Origin: Actinomycetota bacterium
Lineage (GTDB): Bacteria > Actinomycetota > Acidimicrobiia > IMCC26256 > PALSA-610
Direction: 5' to 3'
Assembly (NCBI GenBank): GCA_030839005.1
Contig: JAUZEM010000472.1
Span: 1-7,282, forward strand
Length of the DNA: 7,282 nucleotides
Shown: one piece after another, positions 4,496 through 7,282 of the stretch
Position numbering within the stretch: the stretch's first letter is position 1
Layout of the letters: the number at the start of each line of letters is the position of its first letter
Position numbers and translations under genes: made by a program
The notes under the pieces: model-generated
Databases searched by the model: none
What the model was told of the DNA's origin: nothing
The model's input: the letters and a program-made list of their open reading frames with translations, nothing else

Positions 4496-6808
4496 ATGCC
4501 TGCGTCGGGTTCGATCCTCGGCAATGCCGTCCGCCGCCTCGAAGACCCCGCGCTGTTGACGGGAGTGGGGAAGTACGTCGACGACCTCGTCGAGCCGGGC
4601 ATGCTGCACGTCGCGTTCGTGCGGTCCACGGTCGCGCACGGCGACGTGCGCTCGGTCGACGTCACCGAGACGTCGTCGATGCCGGGTGTGGTGGGGGTGT
4701 ACCACTCGAGAGGCGACGATCTCGGCCTCGCGTCGCTGCACCAATTCCCGATGATGCCCGAGACGTTGAACCGGCCGATCTTCGCGACGGACAAGGTGCG
4801 ATTCGTCGGCGACGTCGTCGCGGCGGTCGTCGCGCAGACGCGCGCCCAGGCCGCCGACGCGGCCGAGAGCGTCGTCGTCGATTACGACCCGTTGCCTTCG
4901 GTCGTGAGCCCGCTCGCCGCGCTCTCGCCCGACGCCCCACTGCTGTTTGCCGGCCATGGATCGAACGTGTGCTTCAGCACCACGTTCCCGGAGGAGGGCG
5001 ACGCCGACCCGCTCGCCGGCGCGGATGTCGTCGCCGAGGTCACCATGGTGAGCCAACGCCTGGCCGGCGTTCCGATGGAGACCAACGGCATCCTGGCCGT
5101 ACCCGCCGACGGGGCTCTTACCTGCTGGGTCTCCCACCAGGCGCCGCACTCGATCCATGCCGAGTACGCCCCGATGCTCGGTCTCGAACCGGCCAAGTTG
5201 CGCGTCGTGTGCGGATGGGTCGGCGGCGGCTTCGGCCCCAAGTCGTCGCCGTACGTGGAGCATCTCGTCGCGGCCGCCGCGGCGCTGAAGCTCGGACGAC
5301 CGGTGAAGTGGATCGCGACGCGCTCCGAGGACATGTTGTCGCTGGTGCACGGCCGCGATTACGTGATGACGGCCCAGCTCGGTGTGAAGTCGGACGGAAC
5401 GATCGTCGGCCTCGACGAAACGGTTGTGGCCTCGGCCGGCGCGTACCCCGGTATCGGCGCGATCTTGCCGATGCTCACCCAGATGATGTCGGTCGGCGTG
5501 TACGAGATCCCCAAGGTGCGGTTCACGGCCACCACGGTGATGACGAACAACACTTCCGTCGGGGCCTATCGCGGCGCCGGACGCCCCGAGGCGACGCAGC
5601 TCATCGAGCGAGTGCTGGATGTGGCAGCCGGCCGGCTCGGCATGGATCCGACCGAGATTCGGCGGGCGAACTTCATCCCGCCCGGCAAGTTCCCGCTCAC
5701 GACCCCCACCGGCGCCAACTACGACTCGGGCGAGTACGAGAAGTCACTCGATGCCGCGTTGAAGGCATCGGGCTACGCCGAGCTGCGCGCCGAGCAGGCG
5801 CAGCGGCGCGCGAACAAGGACATCAAGCAGCTCGGAATCGGCGTCTCGACCTACGTGGAAGTCACCGCGCCGGTCGGGCTCCACGTCGAGTTCGGCGCGG
5901 TCGAGATCCACGACGACGGTGCCGCGAGTGTCTTCGCCGGCACGAGCGCGCACGGCCAAGGCCATCACACGGCGTTCGCCATGCTCGCGAGCGAGGTGCT
6001 CGGTATTCCTATGGACAAGATCACCCTCGTCGATTCGGACACCGACCGTGTGCCCCGCGGTGCCGGCACGATGGGTTCGCGTTCGCTGCAGACGGCGGGC
6101 AGCGCCATTCACGTCGCGTCGAACGAGGTGCTCGAGCGGGCCCGCTACATCGCCGGTCACGTGCTCGAGGCGTCGGCCGCCGACATCGTCGTCGGCGACG
6201 GCGGCTTGCACGTCGCCGGAGTGCCGTCCGCGGGCCTGTCATGGGCGGAGCTGGCGGTGGCGTCCCGCGACGCGTCCAAGCTGCCCGACGGCCTCGAGCC
6301 CGCGGCGCTGCGCCACGAGCTCGACTTCGACGGCACCGACTCCACCTTCCCGTTCGGCGCGCACGTGTCGGTGGTGGAGGTCGACACCGAGACCGGTCAG
6401 GTCACGATGCTGCGTCACGTCGCCGTCGACGACTGCGGGCGCATCCTGAACCCGCTGCTCGTCGCCGGGCAGCAGCACGGCGGCATCGCTCAGGGCGCGG
6501 CGCAGGCGTTGTACGAGTGGATGCAGTACGACGACGACGGCAACCCGATCACGGCAACCCTGGTCGACTACTCCGTCCCGTCGGCGGCCGAGCTGTGCAG
6601 CTTGGAGGTGTCGAACACCCAGACCGACAGCCCCCGCAACCCGCTGGGTGCGAAGGGCATCGGCGAATCGGGCACCATCGGGTCGACGCCGGCCATCCAC
6701 AATGCCGTCGTCGACGCGCTGCGCCCGTTCGGCGTGACGCACATGGACATGCCCTGCACCGCCGAGCGCGTCTGGCGTGCAATCCAGGACGCCCCGACCT
6801 CGAAGTAA
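4496..6808 (+). CDS. Xanthine dehydrogenase/CoxL-family molybdopterin-binding large subunit (form II-like)
   Basis: A 770-residue catalytic subunit of a molybdenum hydroxylase, which would hydroxylate an aldehyde, N-heterocycle or other carbon with water as oxygen donor. The opening GNAVRRLEDPALLTGVGKYVDD (9-30) is typical of the aldehyde oxidase/xanthine dehydrogenase a/b hammerhead domain. The molybdopterin domains show GGGFGPK (243-249), AYRGAGRPEA (357-366), HGQGH (486-490), GSRS (527-530), DDCGRILNP (645-653) and GIGESGT (721-727) with the conserved catalytic Glu724. The active-site loop is AYRGAGR, the 'form II' type, not the AYxCSFR with the Cu-ligand Cys of true CO dehydrogenase, so CO oxidation should not be assumed. 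Length is normal and all motifs are present. Such enzymes need an Fe-S subunit and usually an FAD subunit; neither is adjacent, so partners must be encoded elsewhere. It is divergent from the TetR-ligase operon and convergent with a DUF2505 gene, so apparently monocistronic. The substrate is unknown. Confidence 0.93.
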   Translation: MPASGSILGNAVRRLEDPALLTGVGKYVDDLVEPGMLHVAFVRSTVAHGDVRSVDVTETSSMPGVVGVYHSRGDDLGLASLHQFPMMPETLNRPIFATDKVRFVGDVVAAVVAQTRAQAADAAESVVVDYDPLPSVVSPLAALSPDAPLLFAGHGSNVCFSTTFPEEGDADPLAGADVVAEVTMVSQRLAGVPMETNGILAVPADGALTCWVSHQAPHSIHAEYAPMLGLEPAKLRVVCGWVGGGFGPKSSPYVEHLVAAAAALKLGRPVKWIATRSEDMLSLVHGRDYVMTAQLGVKSDGTIVGLDETVVASAGAYPGIGAILPMLTQMMSVGVYEIPKVRFTATTVMTNNTSVGAYRGAGRPEATQLIERVLDVAAGRLGMDPTEIRRANFIPPGKFPLTTPTGANYDSGEYEKSLDAALKASGYAELRAEQAQRRANKDIKQLGIGVSTYVEVTAPVGLHVEFGAVEIHDDGAASVFAGTSAHGQGHHTAFAMLASEVLGIPMDKITLVDSDTDRVPRGAGTMGSRSLQTAGSAIHVASNEVLERARYIAGHVLEASAADIVVGDGGLHVAGVPSAGLSWAELAVASRDASKLPDGLEPAALRHELDFDGTDSTFPFGAHVSVVEVDTETGQVTMLRHVAVDDCGRILNPLLVAGQQHGGIAQGAAQALYEWMQYDDDGNPITATLVDYSVPSAAELCSLEVSNTQTDSPRNPLGAKGIGESGTIGSTPAIHNAVVDALRPFGVTHMDMPCTAERVWRAIQDAPTSK

Positions 6809-6819
6809 CGCGTTCCTGT

Positions 6820-6865
6820 TCCTGACTTACCCGATCCTGACTTACCGCGATCCTGACTGATTACG
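6820..6865. repeat. Short tandem repeat (three copies, period 15-16) between convergent genes
   Basis: Three head-to-tail copies begin TCCTGACT at 6820, 6835 and 6851. The first two (15 and 16 bases) are TCCTGACTTACCCGA and TCCTGACTTACCGCGA; the third, TCCTGACTGATTACG, has a two-base insertion and its TTA is the stop codon of the minus-strand DUF2505 gene. A further partial TTCCTG lies at 6813-6818. The array almost fills the 52-base gap between the two genes. No stem-loop followed by a T-run, as in an intrinsic terminator, is visible. Slippage duplication of the gene's 3' end is the simplest explanation. Confidence 0.75.
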
Positions 6866-7282
6866 TGTGCTCCCGGAGCCACTGCTCGCCGAAATCGTGC
6901 TCGAGGTCCATCGTCTTTTTCGCCTGGTCGTAGACGAAGCGCTCGAGCTTGCCGCCGATGAGGGGCACCGAGACCTTGATCTTGGCGGCGATGTGTTGCA
7001 CCGCCCCTGCGTCGGCCGGCTCCAGACGCGTGGTTCCTGACGTCGAGACCGAGACCGGTACCCCGTGCGGCTCGATGCGCCACGTGCCTTCCCGGATTCC
7101 GCCGGACGCGGGTCCCCAGTCCTCCGTCTGCGTCATCGCATTGTTGGGCTTGAAGAACTTCTTGGCGAAGCCCGGGATGTCGGCCTGGACGGTGCGATTG
7201 GTCACGATACGGAAGCCTCCGTCGGGCGTCGCCGCGCACTCGACGATCTCGTGCTCCAGCGCCTCCGTGGCCTCGAACTTCG
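6861..7282 (-). CDS. DUF2505 family protein, 5'-partial
   Basis: About 140 C-terminal residues are visible; the frame is open to the right edge, beginning in the window with KFEATEALEHEI. The pattern fits DUF2505, a small actinobacterial family with a START/SRPBCC-like hydrophobic-cavity fold: a mid-protein IVTNRTVQADIPGFAKKFF, then TQTEDW, a GTWRIEP strand, the segment VSVPLIGGKLERFVYDQAKK before the last helix, and a C-terminal FGEQWLREH. The molecular role of the family is not established; lipid or hydrophobic-ligand binding is a guess from the fold. A GTG at 7205 could be read as a start, but well-matching sequence continues upstream of it, so the real start is outside the window. It ends with TAA inside a tandem repeat copy and converges on the molybdenum hydroxylase gene, so a functional link to that gene is not implied. 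Confidence 0.8.
   Translation of the reverse strand, partial: KFEATEALEHEIVECAATPDGGFRIVTNRTVQADIPGFAKKFFKPNNAMTQTEDWGPASGGIREGTWRIEPHGVPVSVSTSGTTRLEPADAGAVQHIAAKIKVSVPLIGGKLERFVYDQAKKTMDLEHDFGEQWLREHT

Noticed and set aside
4496..6808. Annotation as aerobic carbon monoxide dehydrogenase CoxL
   Set aside because: The active-site loop is AYRGAGR, without the Cys of AYxCSFR that binds copper in true CO dehydrogenase, and no coxM or coxS gene is adjacent.
4492..6825. A 777-codon plus-strand open frame over the molybdenum hydroxylase gene
   Set aside because: It is a high-G+C shadow frame, dominated by Arg, and lies wholly over a gene with clear family motifs in another frame.
6861..7205. A complete 114-residue DUF2505 gene starting at GTG 7205
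   Set aside because: The frame continues upstream to the window edge with protein-like sequence that fits the family, so the gene is 5'-truncated by the window.

Overview
The window is very G+C-rich, gene-dense DNA. The protein families suggest an actinobacterium, possibly an Acidimicrobiia-like or mycobacteria-like lineage: a PaaK-type CoA ligase, an ACMSD-like amidohydrolase, an SCP-x/Ltp2-type thiolase-like protein, a TetR regulator, a CoxL-like molybdenum hydroxylase and a DUF2505 protein. That assignment is inferred from gene content and base composition only. No rRNA, tRNA, CRISPR array or insertion sequence was seen.

Left part (1-4355, minus strand): five genes form a tight operon read right to left. 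They are a TetR regulator, a PaaK-like acyl/aryl-CoA ligase, a small protein that looks like a cut-down AMP-binding protein, an amidohydrolase-2 family enzyme, and a thiolase-like protein that runs off the left edge. Three of the four junctions are 4-base stop/start overlaps (GTGA, ATGA, ATGA). The fourth has an 8-base gap with a ribosome binding site that overlaps the preceding stop codon.

Middle (4356-4495): this is the divergent control region. On the minus strand it holds a good promoter (TTGACG, 17 bases, TATTTT). Its -10 lies inside the palindrome GAAAATAGTGTTTTC, a probable operator for the TetR protein. The layout implies autoregulation and a nearly leaderless mRNA.

Right part: a 770-residue molybdopterin-binding large subunit of the xanthine dehydrogenase/CoxL family reads on the plus strand (4496-6808) from a strong Shine-Dalgarno. 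It carries the AYRGAGR loop of 'form II' proteins. It stands alone: no Fe-S or FAD subunit gene lies beside it. After a 52-base gap with a short tandem repeat, a convergent minus-strand DUF2505 gene runs off the right edge.

Working model (inference): the operon is a small catabolic module for an unidentified carboxylic acid. The ligase would make the CoA thioester, the thiolase-like protein would cleave a carbon chain, the amidohydrolase would decarboxylate or hydrolyse an intermediate, and the divergent molybdenum enzyme could hydroxylate the substrate. TetR would sense the substrate or its CoA ester. The substrate cannot be read from the sequence. The most unusual items are the stand-alone ANL-like protein without a P-loop, the orphan molybdenum large subunit and the thiolase with Gly in place of the nucleophilic Cys.
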